NCBI GenBank assembly: GCA_021399445.1
Contig: JAJTUQ010000005.1
Span: 2,170,001-2,234,000 of the forward strand
Direction of reading: 5' to 3'
From: Xylogone sp. PMI_703
Lineage: Eukaryota > Ascomycota > Leotiomycetes
DNA length: 64,000 nucleotides
The translations under genes and the position numbers were made by a program. The notes beneath the pieces were generated by a model. That model ran no database searches and had not been told where the DNA came from. It was given only the letters and a program-made list of their open reading frames with translations. The stretch's first letter is position 1. Each line of letters begins with the position of its first letter. Of this stretch, positions 1 to 11,855 are shown piece after piece.

Positions 1-1284
1 GCTCGTGGCGCCTCGGATCATCAAGCTCTCCATTTTTACTTTAGAATATGTTGAATAATAACAGGTTTCAGGCGATATTATAATAAGTCGTAATATTTTG
101 ATGATCAATAAATAACAAAGGAAGAGTAAACATTAGTTTTGACAAGCGGATTTAGATAAGTACTTAAGAAGATCTAGTCATCCTTAGAGACTTCTTCATG
201 TAAGTAATGCAAATACAAGACTAAAAGAAGTAAATTGCCAGTTACTTTGTATGTGTTTATGTAATACTGGGTCTTTGAAGGTGTCAACTTCCGAAGTTGA
301 AATTATCCATAGGGTAATCAAATTTAAGGAGCACTAAATAACTAGCATAAATTAACTATAACCTATTTTCATTACCCCAGAAACAATCATTCTTACAACT
401 ACCTTCAGTTACTCCATATTAGACCCGCATAATCTTAACCAAGCGGGCCATATATTGGTGTCTTGATTCTAACATGAGCTTTGATCGCACTAGAGTTCCC
501 GGTGCGGAGTTATATTCAAACGGAAGACAAATTTTTGAACATCACAACTACTAAAGGCAAGGTTCGTGTTAGAGTAACTACTAGACTAGCCACAAGAAGT
601 TCTGGAGCATTTTCCACTTTGTGCGCGGGTAGATGGAAATCCATAAAGCATGGGCAATATAGGTATCGGGAATATTAACATCTGTTTTATCAAATGCAAA
701 AATATATTAGGTACTCCAGAAATTTATAAATATGGGACTCACTTGATCACTATTTAATCGTTTTCAGTATTATAGCCTTAGCTTTCAATTCCCCCGTATG
801 ATGCTACCGGTAAAAAAAGAACCGTCGACACAGATATGTTTTCCTCCTAAGGGTAACTGACGCCCTGATGAATAATTTTATGCAAAATTATAACCTATTA
901 ATTGTGTTATTTATGTAAGAAAAGATTGACTTTATCCAATCAAAGCTCTATCTGTTTTGGCTAATGACCGAATATGCACTTTGATTGGATGGCAATCCCT
1001 TCGTACATAAATTGCACAATTAACACAACTTTGATCACGACAAGACTTTGCAATCGGACTATATAGTACGACAGGATATGGATCCTAGCGGATATTTCTG
1101 GCAATAAATAATCCGTTAATACTCGCACCAAGTCATTCTCAATAGAGGCAGCAACCAGATGAAGTTGAAGGAGTTCACCGATCCTCGCATAGCAAAACCC
1201 GCACTCCGCGTCCGCACTCTGCATCCGCAGCCTACATCATTAGTTATAGCTAGTCCCACATGACTAAGCAGTCTACTACTAGTT
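1..1284. other. Gene-free AT-rich left end
   Basis: I see no convincing gene here. The small open frames lack recognisable domains and the base composition is AT-rich with many stops. Around 1199-1238 lies a run of GC-rich short motifs (CCGCACTC, GCATCCGCAG) that recurs near 5951. They look like sub-terminal motifs of a degraded DNA transposon. Confidence 0.5.
1210..1238. repeat. 29-bp dispersed repeat, copy 1
   Basis: This 29-bp stretch recurs in the same orientation at 5951-5979 with two transition mismatches. It is flanked by further CCGCACTC and CGCATCCGC words. Such GC-rich motifs in an AT-rich setting resemble sub-terminal repeats of a class II transposon, but no matching transposase was found with them. 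Confidence 0.5.
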
Positions 1285-1320
1285 TTCCCGGCAACTTTCC
1301 CACTCCTGCAAATTTCCCAC
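1285..1320 (+). repeat. Left terminal inverted repeat of the Fot1/pogo-like element
   Basis: It reads inward as the reverse complement of 3389-3424 with three mismatches, all in the inner half. The repeat consists of two copies of an 18-bp word; the inner copy in this arm has diverged from GGCAACTTT to TGCAAATTT. Confidence 0.75.
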
Positions 1321-1529
1321 TTTCGGAATGAACACCACCACACTTCCAAATATTATAGCTCAACAACGAAAGCTCCAATTGCTTCGAAATTAATAAATTA
1401 GCTATATTACAACATATAGAATACAATACACTCATTAAATATTAGATATTACGTAATGTTGTTATGTAATTGTGCGCCTGATGAAAATCGCCTCCATACC
1501 CTACCTGTGCCAACAACACCATAATACCC

Positions 1530-3352
1530 ACTTAAGAAGCCTTTTGTGCAGCTTTCCTGCGTGTAGCAGCCTTCTTAGCCTTCCTTTGGGTGGCCAGGAG
1601 CTGCCTTTCTAAGGCTTTCCGCATTTGCGCTTCTTCCCTGGCTTGCTTTTTGAGTAAAGCTCCTTTAGCTTTTTGCTCTTTAACTAGTTGTCACTCTAAT
1701 TGCCTTTTAACCTTCTCTGCTTCTAATTGCTCGCGTTTATTCTTTGCGGTTAGCCTTTTAGCTATCATGGCTTCCTTTTTGGCTTCTTCCTGAGCCTCCT
1801 TTTTAGCTAATAAGGCCTTAGCTTTGAGGACCTGTTCAGTACTGAACCACTGAGCCTCACCGGCCTTCTCCCCGTAAAGATTAAGACGTTGAGAGCGTGC
1901 GCTCTTCTTTTTTTTGCAAGTTTAGAGCTCTAACTAAGCCTCTGTTAGAGTGTTGAGTAATACTAAGCTCTGCTGAGAGCTTATAATTGGCGTTCATGAT
2001 ATGCTGTAGCTTAGTGGAGGAGGGGTTACACATATACGACTTTTGCATACGTCGAATACCTTTACATGTTATAGGAGTTGTAGGGATTGGTTAGCTTGTT
2101 ATACAAGGCGTATCTGGCTTTGATATAGCTTTTTAATCATGGCAGAAGATTCAATTGGCCATATGCTGGTCTTTTCGAAGGTTGAAGTAATATTTGTAAC
2201 TGTGAAACTTTGTAGCCAGGAAGGCTAAAACATGCCCCAAAATAGAGCTTTTGACATAGAAACTCTTTCATTCTTGTCTTGCATTAGTTTATCTTGCTCG
2301 TCTGAATAGGCTAGAGTTAATGGAAGGAATAAGCTAACATCTAGAGGTTATAAGCGATGTGTGGTATGAGGTGGGAGAATCATTATAATTATCTTATGGC
2401 TATCCGTAAAATCGATAAAACGTATATTAACATGACTAGAATGCCCATCAACAATTAATAGACGATATCTTCCATTAGTTTGAGCTCTAGTATGAGGCTC
2501 AAATACTTATTCAAGCCATCGGTAGCCTAAAGCGTCATAACTTCACTTATTGGTTGAAGTGGTAAAAAAAGCCTTATCATCAGGTTTTAAGTCTTCCACC
2601 CAATTAGTTTGAAGGTCTTCTGATTCCCCTTTATATATAAGGCCTGGTGGGAGAGCTTTCCCGGTTGTTGAGATGCATGCTAGTATAATAAGGAACTCTT
2701 TACTTCCATCTTGCGTACTGTGAACTCTATTGGATTTAAGGGCCTTAACTGTCATAATTCGTTTAGAAGACTTCATAAAGCCCAGCAGGAACCCCTTTTT
2801 ATCGATATTGTATATATTTTCAGGCCAAATGTAATGTTTTTCGATGCTAGAGGATAACTATATGGACTTCGGTTAGTAACTGACTACTAAGACATATACT
2901 ACCTCATAACATATAAAACAACACATAACTAATTGATAGAAATGTTCAAATACTGGTTTATATTCAGGTTTGACTCTATGGAAGTCCATATTCCTCAAAT
3001 AAACACTAGTAATCTCCTCCTTGTGGCGCTTCACAAAATCCCTTACTCAGTTCTTCCCAACATGCCTTTGTATTATCTCCTCTGCCAAATTATGAACAAT
3101 CTGACTGGTCGGTGGCATTCTTCGGTCGGTAAGGTAGTTAATATGCTTAATTAGAACACTCTCTTGAGTGTTGTTGAGTCGTTGTCTATGGGTAGACATG
3201 GCAGTCTTCATGGAGGTGTGTTGACCGTTGTATCGCTTTGCAAGGGTAGTGCGCTCAAGGCTATATTTTTTAGCTGTAGCACTAAAATTAGGCTTCTTTT
3301 GCGATTTCAAATCTGCAATCGCCTCTTGAATTGAAGCTTCGTTGACTTTCAT
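1530..3352 (-). pseudogene. Broken Pogo/Fot1-type transposase
   Basis: The N-terminal fragment (3352 to 3047) has a Psq-type helix-turn-helix (SIQEAIADLKSQKKPNFSAT) and then a CENP-B-like DNA-binding stretch, the two-HTH order of Pogo transposases. A middle fragment (2776 to 2543) carries a DDE-superfamily stretch with LIYKGES and TNWVEDLK. A Lys/Ala-rich coiled tail is encoded near 1900-1530. The fragments are in different frames with many stops between them, so no full transposase can be made. AT enrichment would fit RIP-like decay, but that is inference. Confidence 0.75.
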
Positions 3353-3388
3353 ATTGGTGGTTGAAGTGTGGTGGTCAGGGGTAAAAAA

Positions 3389-3424
3389 GTGGGAAAGTTG
3401 CCGGAGTGGGAAAGTTGCCGGGAA
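3389..3424 (+). repeat. Right terminal inverted repeat of the Fot1/pogo-like element
   Basis: This arm holds two intact tandem copies of AGTGGGAAAGTTGCCGG and pairs with 1285-1320. It ends next to a TA dinucleotide at 3425-3426. It lies 36 bp outside the N-terminal fragment of the transposase, as expected for a complete element end. Confidence 0.75.
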
Positions 3425-3747
3425 TACGCGTAGCCAATCTAGGCCAAAACACTTTCTGTTTCAGTCTCAGCTTCAAGAAATCTTAAGTCATCGTCAGATT
3501 CTGCCATAATATACCAGTTTTGCAGGCTTTCTGTGGCTGACGATTAGTCCCATGTGTACTAGTTCTCCCTTATTCAGATTGGTTGTTCCAGAAACGTTAT
3601 TGCTTGTACTTTTCGGGTGGCACATAACTTACAACCTCAACTTGGCACACTCCTCCTATCTTCTCCGCTAATGCTATTGCTAGTGAAATGCTTCTTGACT
3701 CAGTTGGCAGAGAATCATTTCATATTGTCAGTTTCGTATGGTAAATA

Positions 3748-5602
3748 ATGAAGCACAACCGACCGAAAAGTGGCGTTGCGACCCAGGCTTGTCTTCCCTG
3801 CAAGAAACAGAAGCGTAAATGCGATAAATCGCTCCCTAAATGTTCACTTTGCATAAGGTAAGCCTAGTGACAAATTGATTTCAACAACCTGATGCATTTC
3901 TATTGAATGTTAACGTTCCAATGATAGACTTTGCCGGGATTGCAATTATGGGCCACCCCTTTCAGAGATGGACATCGTAGCACTGTCGCGCTCAATCCAA
4001 CTAAGTTTATATACGCCTGCCAGTATCAAGGATAAAATCATAAGGCAGGCATCAGATCTCATAGGAGGAGAGGTTGGCTTCCGGTACTGCTCCATTGAAT
4101 ACTTCCGGACCGTTCACATGTGGTTCCCCGTTGTCTCGCAAGCACGATATCTTGAGAGGCTACCGGATCTCTGGCATAACCCCAAGGTGGAGCATAGCCT
4201 TCTTGCAATATGTATTCTCCTCCTGATTACCTGCCCAATTGAGGGCGAGATATCAAGCGATTTGATGTCGCTCTACACCTTGATTAAGGGCTCAATCAGT
4301 CTCTTAGATGCTATAGGTATAGCTTCACTCGAGTTTCTCCAGTGTCAATTGCTTGTGAATCTCTTCGAAGCTGGCCATGGAATGTATCCAGCAGCCTACA
4401 TCTCGAACAGCAAGAATACAATGATTGCAGCAATCTTGGGAATCCACGATGTGTATAGAACTTGCGAGTCAAAGGACAGTCACCGCTGGGTGACCGAAGA
4501 AGAAGCACGTGTTTGGCAAGGCATTACGGTATTAGATAAGTAAGTCAAGAGTCCCTAACTATACCCATCGTCTGCTATTATGAAGAATCAAATCCTGCAG
4601 GATGATTAGTCTAAGGTGGCTAGCACTAAATTTTAAGGAAGCTTTGATTCTTATCGTACTACTTACAATTCTAAAAGCATCGTATCACAAATTGACAATT
4701 TATGTAGATATCTTCGTCTTGAGAGCAGAGCTCCATGTATAGCCAAAATTTTCTTTTCGGCCGAGACGCCATCTGTCACCAATGATATCTTTAATGACAC
4801 TTCAAGCGTTGCAACTAGGTATTAATTCGGACGACTTAGATAAAATATCATGAATAGTTTCTAAGATTGCTACATAGTTTTACATCTTCATTGGCTCGTG
4901 AAGATTACTTTGTTAGTCTTGCCGAAGCTTCTCGACTCTTAGACCGGACATTAACTCACGTCAACAACCCAACCTTGCACTGTGACTTCAACGCGGCTGA
5001 GGCTATACAAATAATAAAGACGATAATGTCGCTTAAGGGGTGTTTGGCAGAGAGACCACCGGAACCAGGAACACTATATAGTGATGCCATCGCCTTTTGC
5101 AATAGGTAATCAACCTAGAAGCTAGCACTAACTTTCGCCATATGTAACGACAGAGAACTAATGTGGCATATCAAATAGTGCATTACTCTCGGTTTTTGAA
5201 CTTGGAAATCATCTGAAGATACCACAGAATGAGTATTGTAACTCGTCTTCGCGTCAGCAGCTGAAGATTTTGATCAAAGAGGTTGTCGATATGGCCAAGC
5301 GATTCGAAGCAAACCTGGCAATTACTGATATCCATATTCTCTCACCATTTGTGCTACACTCAATTTTCAAGGCAGCCATTATCCTCATGAGCGGATTAGG
5401 CGAAATCAATAAGTTTGATCGTGAAGAGGGCATAAGCTTTCTGAAAGCCATGCTACACTCTGCGAGCAAGAGATGGTTAATTGCAAGTATGAGCGGATGC
5501 CCTAAATTTGAAATACTCTGGATACGCTAACAAATTCTAGAGTATTATTTACGGCAACTGGTAGAAGTAGAGCTCAAGTATATGGATCATACAATGTGCT
5601 AG
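3748..5602 (+). CDS. Zn2Cys6 fungal transcription factor
   Basis: Seven exons read open: 3748-3857, 3928-4539, 4601-4615, 4708-4818, 4866-5105, 5179-5486 and 5541-5602, giving about 485 residues. Exon 1 plus the start of exon 2 encode the binuclear zinc cluster: six cysteines with spacing C-x2-C-x6-C-x6-C-x2-C-x6-C at residues 15-42, with the basic KKQKRK segment inside. The rest is a fungal-specific regulatory domain, seen in the VWQGITVLDK and DYFVSLAEASRLLDRTL stretches and a C-terminal KRWLIAKYYLRQL helix. One exon is only 15 nt and one donor is GTGGCT, so the middle boundaries are less certain than the ends. It is probably a nuclear DNA-binding activator. Its targets are unknown, but the VOC and MFS genes downstream are natural candidates. 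Confidence 0.75.
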
Positions 5603-5950
5603 GGGAGTATTTAACCAATACAACTAAGTTTTGACTACCAATTCCTAACTTGAATGCTTGTGGAGAAATTTGGTCCAGAATACGAACCGGAGGATAGTGA
5701 TTTGCGTTTGGCCGTGTATTACAACTAACCGTGAGCGTTAAAATGGTCCATAGGAGAAGTACTGTACATCCTTTTAAACTACCTAGTAACCACAAAATTG
5801 CGTAATTGAAATATGATAATATTAAGAAGTTTCTTTGTCAGACTTCCGGGCGTGCCGGACGATCATCGTTTTCAAATTCTAAAGTAGGGCACAGTTGTCT
5901 GGTTGATATGGCTAATTAGTTCACTTTCAATCTACTCCCCGGAATTTACT

Positions 5951-5979
5951 GTCCGCACTTTGCATCCGCAGCCTGCATC
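5951..5979. repeat. 29-bp dispersed repeat, copy 2
   Basis: Direct repeat of 1210-1238 with two transitions, followed by another GCATCCGCAT word. It lies 350 bp after the transcription factor gene, so that gene and the Fot1-like element lie between the two copies. Confidence 0.5.
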
Positions 5980-7047
5980 CGCATATTGTATTAGCATGAG
6001 AATGTACTAACACCCCTAGAAATGTACTCCGCAGCAGCGTAGCAATGAGGATTCAAGTGGGTGCTATTATGGGTATCCAGTAAGTTCTAACAAGGAACGC
6101 GGTGACTTTATTCTCTTATTCCAGTAATATTTTTACGGAGAAAGTATCCACAGCAGAGGATTGAGCAATCGGGCCACTGAATGAACCTATCCGCACTACT
6201 GGGGCCGGAAGCTGAAAGCAGTTATCAGATATCTTGTTTGTGCATCTGCGCAAAGAGTAGTAACATCACAAATCGGAGCCTCCGCGGAAGCATCAGTATA
6301 TAGATATACTAACTTAGGTATCATTAATGTTAACCTTATTCACCGATTTAACTCACATTTACGAGCAATATGCATTTATACCCTGGTTCGAACAGCCAGT
6401 AGCTACGTAATTAGCTTCACCTGCACATCTGTATCCTCACCTACTCTTCGCAAAGACAATCAGAGAAGACATATCTAAGATGATCATCATATTATATGTT
6501 CGCGTTGTTCAAGTTGTTCAAAGAGTGGTGTCAATATTAATTGTCAGCCTCAAAGAGCGGCATATCATAGCCAACGAACGGTACGTCAAGAGGTATAAGA
6601 TCAAGGGCCTCTATTATGGTAAAATTATTTAATTATAGGTATTCGTGCTAGCATAACTATCGTTCATACTCCAATAGTATGGCCATAGTAAGAAGTAATG
6701 AAAATTCTACTGGCTCATTATTATTACTATAGAAGTCATCCCCCTTGAGCGTATTGCAGGCCGTACGTAACTAAAATAGTGGCCTAGCCAAAGACGGCTT
6801 CTAAGACTCGACCGCCCCTCAATTTAGTGAAAGTTTCATTGTCCGGTATCCCGAAGGACTACATTGACCAAAGAGATAGAATAGGGGACCCGCCATTCTC
6901 ACCGATCTTTCTTGGTCAGACGATCTATAACCGTATTTCTCCAGCCCCTATACGGCTTGGTTGCCACTACGTGACACATACGCATATATATAGACATCCG
7001 TCCTCCCAAAACCGATCTTGTATTCAGTATCTTTCTTTTTAACTGAC

Positions 7048-7056
7048 TATATATAA
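7048..7056 (+). promoter_or_regulatory. TATA-like box of VOC gene
   Basis: TATATATAA stands about 48 bp before the ATG at 7104, followed by a short leader. The position fits a core promoter element with a short 5' UTR. Confidence 0.45.
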
Positions 7057-7103
7057 CCTCCTGCAAACAGAAATTTGTCTGCCCTTAACTCTTGACCTCC
7101 ATC

Positions 7104-7688
7104 ATGGGACAATATAACTTCGATCAACTCGGGACCAAGGTCCACAGCCCCGATAGAATGGCACATGTTGTTCTGCAGACGACTAAGGTTTCCGAAATGG
7201 CTCGCTGGTACAAAGATGTACTCGGTGCAAATGCGTCCTATGAGAATGACCACATGTCATTCCTTACCTTCGACGAGGAACACCATCGCATTGCCGTCGT
7301 AAACATTCCAGGGACGACAGTGCATGAACCTATGTCTTCAGGTCTAAATCACATAGCATTTACTTACAACAACTTAGAGCATCTTCTTCTCTCCTATCGA
7401 CAGAGAAAAGCAAAAGGCATCTTGCCTGTCTTCTGCATCAACCATGGCACTACTATTAGTTTCTACTATAAAGATCCCGATGGAAATAGGATTGAGTGCC
7501 AGGTTGACTGTTTTGATACTGCAGAAGAGGGTACGGCATTCATGATGGGGCCCCTGTTTGCTGCAAACCCCATTGGAACAGACGTTGATCCGGAGGATCT
7601 GATAAAGAGAATGGAGGTAGGAGAAGATGTGAAGTCTATCAAAAAGAGGGTTGAAACTGGGACTCGCGAAATACCAATAATTGGTTAG
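7104..7688 (+). CDS. VOC-superfamily protein (glyoxalase / extradiol dioxygenase fold)
   Basis: A single-exon gene for 194 residues starting at the ATG at 7104. The open frame extends 12 nt further upstream without another ATG. Paired beta-alpha-beta VOC modules are visible. The three expected metal ligands are in place: His21 (AHVVLQT), His82 (GLNHIAF) and Glu130 (DPDGNRIECQ). The DPDGNRIE motif is typical of biphenyl-2,3-diol 1,2-dioxygenase-like and glyoxalase-like members. The enzyme is thus probably a metal-dependent ring-cleaving dioxygenase or lyase in the cytosol, but the substrate cannot be read from sequence. It lies between a Zn2Cys6 regulator and an MFS transporter, suggesting a small catabolic or detoxification locus. 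Confidence 0.85.
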   Translation: MGQYNFDQLGTKVHSPDRMAHVVLQTTKVSEMARWYKDVLGANASYENDHMSFLTFDEEHHRIAVVNIPGTTVHEPMSSGLNHIAFTYNNLEHLLLSYRQRKAKGILPVFCINHGTTISFYYKDPDGNRIECQVDCFDTAEEGTAFMMGPLFAANPIGTDVDPEDLIKRMEVGEDVKSIKKRVETGTREIPIIG

Positions 7689-8635
7689 CGACTGAATTCC
7701 GTTGGGACATGAGAGGATTCATAAGTTTAAAGCTCCTCCATGTATTAGTTTAGCTTGAAGCTTACGATATTAGGGATTGATACCGAAATCCAGCGGCATA
7801 AATTACCATCACGGAGCAATGTTCATACTTATGCTGCTTAATCCTTTCAATTTAACATATTTCTTTTCCGGAGCATTATTTCATATCTTTTCTCGACCAG
7901 GGCCCGACTGTTAAGGCTGGAATATGGCCTCTATGTGAACTCCCTATGGCATGGGATTGGGGCAATTCTCTCCATAAATATTTGCAGATGCTGAATAACG
8001 GTCAAAATATGGAGAGACATGTGAAACGTGCCATTCATATTTGATTCTTGCGTGCGACTGTCTCCGGGTATAGTGTATTAATCATACCTCTCGTGTACTA
8101 GGGTCCCTTCCCAACTTTCAAATTCATGTTTACCGCAGAAGGCGTGAAATGGATCTATACTTTCTTATTTGATTAATCCACCATCTGATTGATTTAGCTC
8201 AAATAAAGCTGTGGAGTAGTAAATGCCTCATATACAAGAAAGCTTTATATACTCGAGCAGTATATCTAACGGCTTTCTAATAATAAACAAAACAATTCAA
8301 TTGTCACTCTATTCCATCCTTGTTTATTATATTGATCTCTTCCTGCTCTGTATCCCTGTACCATCGAAATTTCTACAGAGTGAAGCGAGGCTACATCATG
8401 AAGTTAAATTCTCACAGAAAGTCAAATCATGAAACGATGAAATGATGAAATGATGGCTCGCTTACTCGTATTTCGGCGCCTTGCCGCCGTTTGGTACGCC
8501 ATAGTCTGACGCTCGCAGTGGGGGCCGAGGTTCCTGGCGTTCCTGCTCATCTTTCATCATAATCAATACCGAAGATAAGAAGATCCTATTTCTCTAGCTC
8601 TGCTCTCTCAGCTTATTGACTTCATAATAACTGCG
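7689..8635. other. Intergenic region between VOC and MFS genes
   Basis: AT-rich spacer of about 950 bp. The short frames in it have no domain. It should contain the VOC terminator and the MFS promoter, but no sharp motif was identified. Confidence 0.4.
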
Positions 8636-10161
8636 ATGGCTACAATAAAACACCAGAACTCTAGTCGTACAAGTGAACGTGAACCACTGCTTGACCATGA
8701 TCCACCTGAACAGCCACGGGACGATGGCGGTGTCGAGGACGGCACATCCTCTGACCCGGCCACAGTGAAGGTACTCTCCGTCATGATCTGCTTTGGCTCT
8801 ATTGGTTTATATACTGCTTCAATTGGGGTATGCATCATCTTTACATCCTTCCTAGCTGAGCCCTAATTTGATATGGATGAATAACAGGTGTGTCTAGGCT
8901 TTAATTCCATTGGTTGGTAATACCTTAGCCTTGATAATCCTTTGTTCTAGCTTTTCTGACTTGCAAGATAGCTTGAGAGATATTACAGTATACAAGATGC
9001 CACGGTTGCATGGGTCTTCATCTTGAATGTTGTTGGATACCTAGTTGGCGCTGCTAACCTTGAGAGGGTTCATCTATTCTGGGGAAGAAGGGGTGTGGCT
9101 TTTATAACGGCTATCTTGCACATCTTAGGAATTAGCGTTCTCACTACAAATCCTCCATACCTGGTTACACTTCTTGCTTATTTTTTCTTTGGTATTGGAA
9201 CTGGATGTGCTGATGCTGGTTTCTGTGCTTGGGCCGCCAACGTCCGCAATGTCTGCAATGTTAACGCCGTCCAGGGCTTAATTCACGGTTCCTTTTCAGT
9301 AGGATGTGTTATTGGCCCTCTAATTGTCGCGACTATCGATAAATTAGGGCTGGACTGGAGTGTCTTTTACATGATTATGGTCAGACATCTCTCATTCTGT
9401 TAACTACGAATCCTGACAACCAAAACAGCTAGGTGCTTTTGGCATCGAATCCTGTGTCTTAGTAGTGGCCTTCAAACATGACAGTGGCCTTGCGTATCGT
9501 ATAACAATGTCTGAAGAGTCCGATTCCCAAGCAACACTTGCAGAGGGTAAAAGGCCAATTGTCTACTGTGCATTATTTTACCTTTGTTATGTTGGTATCG
9601 AAAGTGCGTAGCACGTCTATTGGACTTGAAACTTGTTGCTAATGGTAGATAGCTTCTTTGAGCGCGTGGCTAGTAACTTTCATGAGCCGCAGTCGGGAGA
9701 GTTCCACGTATGTTGCTGCCCTGACGTCTTCATTATTCTGGGGCGGAATGGCCATTGGGCGCTTCACGCTTGGTCCTCTAGCTAGAGCAGCAAGTCTCCG
9801 ATTAATTGTCATCATCTATATCTTCCTGTCACTCGCCGCACAGGTGCTGTTTCGATTTAACATTCACATTGCATTATCTTTAATGCTGGCAGCTAGCATT
9901 GGTTTCTCACTTGGACCTATGTTTCCTGCAGGAGTAGTCATGTTGACCGGCCAACTCCCGAAAAGCCTCCAAGTACGTGGTTACTCTGTTGCTGCCAGTG
10001 TGGGTCAACTTGGTGGTGCTGGGGCGCCTTTCATTCTTGGCTTAATTGCACAATCTTGGGGTATTGAACGACTGCTTGATCTGGTGCTGGCAATGTCTAT
10101 TCTTCTACTTCTAATCTGGTTGGGTTTCTCCAAACATTCTTTCAAATCAGAAGAAGAATAA
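8636..10161 (+). CDS. MFS transporter (BSC6 / fucose-permease-like)
   Basis: Begins at the ATG at 8636. Exon 1 (to 8827) holds a hydrophilic N-terminus with a dileucine-like SEREPLLDHD and the first membrane segment. Exon 2 starts at 8888, and further exons cover about 8970-9378, 9427-9600 and 9651-10161, for roughly 435 residues and about 12 membrane helices. The motif-A-like loop between helices 2 and 3 reads AANLERVHLFWGRRG. The C-terminal half, with FWGGMAIGRFTLGPLAR and AASIGFSLGPMFPAGVV, resembles the BSC6/fucose-permease branch of the MFS. It is probably a plasma-membrane or vacuolar transporter of unknown substrate. The exact boundaries of exons 2-3 are uncertain. Confidence 0.8.
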
Positions 10162-11855
10162 ACGTAAATGCTCATGAGTATTCTGCGATCATCAAATTAC
10201 CCTAGTTCTGAGTAGTGTTCGGACAGAAGCGTCCGCAAAGAAGGACGAGGTAAATCACTGATAAATGGGCTGAGTATTTGAGTAACACTAATCAGAAAGT
10301 GGGGTGATTTTCAAAGATTAAAACTAGAGGCTAGGTGTAGAGAGGAACGTGAGAGTTATAGGGGTAGATCGTAGTTTAGTGGTTCAACTGATACAGGATC
10401 TATTGTAGCAAGAAGTTTCTAGGGCATTTCGATAATGAAAAATCTGATCATGTTGTATTAACACGTTCGGCAACCGTAGGTATTATTATTGAAAATTAGG
10501 TATTATACACTATAGCAGCCCCCTTTCCTTGCTCTAGTATCGGCATATCGGTCCTGCCCCTCCCACTACTTAAGGCTTCTCTGGTTCTGTAGAATAATGC
10601 CAGCTCACTTCCCTACGTGACGTGTTCAACATAGGTGAATAATTAAGTCAATAAGGATTTCTAGATATGGCCAGCGCCGATGTAGTCTTTTTCCATATCT
10701 TCTCCACTTTAGTGTTGAAATTCGGTAAGTCTAGTTGCCACGGACATCACCAGTACGTACCATCTGAACGGCTGAGGTTCAATCTATACAGTCTGTTCCA
10801 TGTCTAGGTAGTCAGGGACAGGGAAGCAGTAGTCAGTAGCGACAGTGAAGTATTTGGCTAGGGTACCATCATTAGGTCTGGCTGTGCTAGCGGCTGAATT
10901 GAGCGATAGTTGTCCGTTGTCAACACGAGTGGAGGGAAGACGTAGCTTCAGGCTGCAGCTCACACCCCGATTACGTCAAGTTATACGTGGCGTTCGCGCG
11001 ATCCAATGTCCTTGTATTACTATGTCAACAAGTATAGAGTTATTTCATCTATATTAGAGGCGGATCACAGACGGATGCCCAGTTTTCCTCAATCTATGGT
11101 CGTATGTGGTAGTCTTTGGGATAAAGATCAATATATAGACAATCTTAGCGTTGTTGGGAGGAAGCGAGAGTGGGGTTGGTGTTGCGCGGAGAGAGCGAGC
11201 GGGGAACGAGTCCCGGTAGTCCGAGTGACTTCTACTGGTTGCGCTGAGGGTATGATATAATTGATAGATAAAACTTAACTTAACTCATACCCCAATTGAT
11301 CCTGAACAGAACACTTTTGACCTCGAGACATGAAGTTTGGACCTGCATCTTCTGAGGGCTTCTATTTTGGCGCTGGAAGAGTTCGCCAGCCTACTTTACC
11401 TATCAAAAACAAAAGGAACCAGCAGGCAAACTCAAGCTATGCTCCCCAACAAGGAAATCAACGGGCATTGACAGGCTTCCATACGAGTCTCTCGGTGTTG
11501 GAATCTCATTACTTCTCCTCTTAATTTGCAGCTGACCTGTTAGTCTGCTGGGTACCTTGCAGCATCTCTACCTTGTCTCGAATCATATCCACCCGTCCAC
11601 GCACAATCCCTCCCAGCCTCGTCTCTGAAGCATCCCAATCCAGAAGGTCCGAAGCTACCCTGGATGTGATACTGCATGTACCATGCATTGGAACAGCTTT
11701 CCAACAGGTGCGCTCGCCTAAGAATCCAATATCAGCCCAGATACAGGGTAGTTGGGCTTCGCATCGCATCGCATCGCAGCTTCGTGAACAGCTTCACCTA
11801 TCCACTATCGTTTCTTTGCAACCACATCTTCGAGCGCAATACTGCGGCCTCAGAA
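10162..11855. other. Intergenic region upstream of the T5orf172 gene
   Basis: About 1.7 kb with no supported gene. Several open frames of 60-90 codons lack domains. A (GCATC)3-type microrepeat lies near 11764-11778, just before the start of the next gene. Confidence 0.45.

Larger units (their letters stand above)
1285..3424 (-). mobile_element. Decayed Fot1/pogo-like DNA transposon with 36-bp terminal inverted repeats
   Basis: The segment is bounded by near-identical inverted repeats, 1285-1320 and 3389-3424. Each repeat is a doubled 17-18-bp unit containing AAAGTTGCCGG. A broken transposase lies between them on the minus strand. The size of about 2.1 kb and the Pogo-type protein fragments fit a Fot1/Pot2-class element. 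The right outer flank begins with TA, the dinucleotide target used by this class, but the left flank reads TT, so the target duplication is not intact. The element is not autonomous as it stands. Confidence 0.75.
5603..7103. other. Intergenic region between regulator and VOC gene
   Basis: No gene could be supported in about 1.5 kb. It holds the dispersed repeat at 5951. Its last 60 bases include a TATA-like sequence and probably the promoter and 5' leader of the VOC gene. Confidence 0.5.

Noticed and set aside
3748..5602. Initial impression that the Zn2Cys6 gene is a pseudogene because open frames are interrupted.
   Set aside because: A seven-exon model with plausible splice sites joins all conserved blocks in frame to a stop at 5602.
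11764..11778. Short (GCATC)n run before the T5orf172 gene.
   Set aside because: Three units only; ordinary microrepeat.
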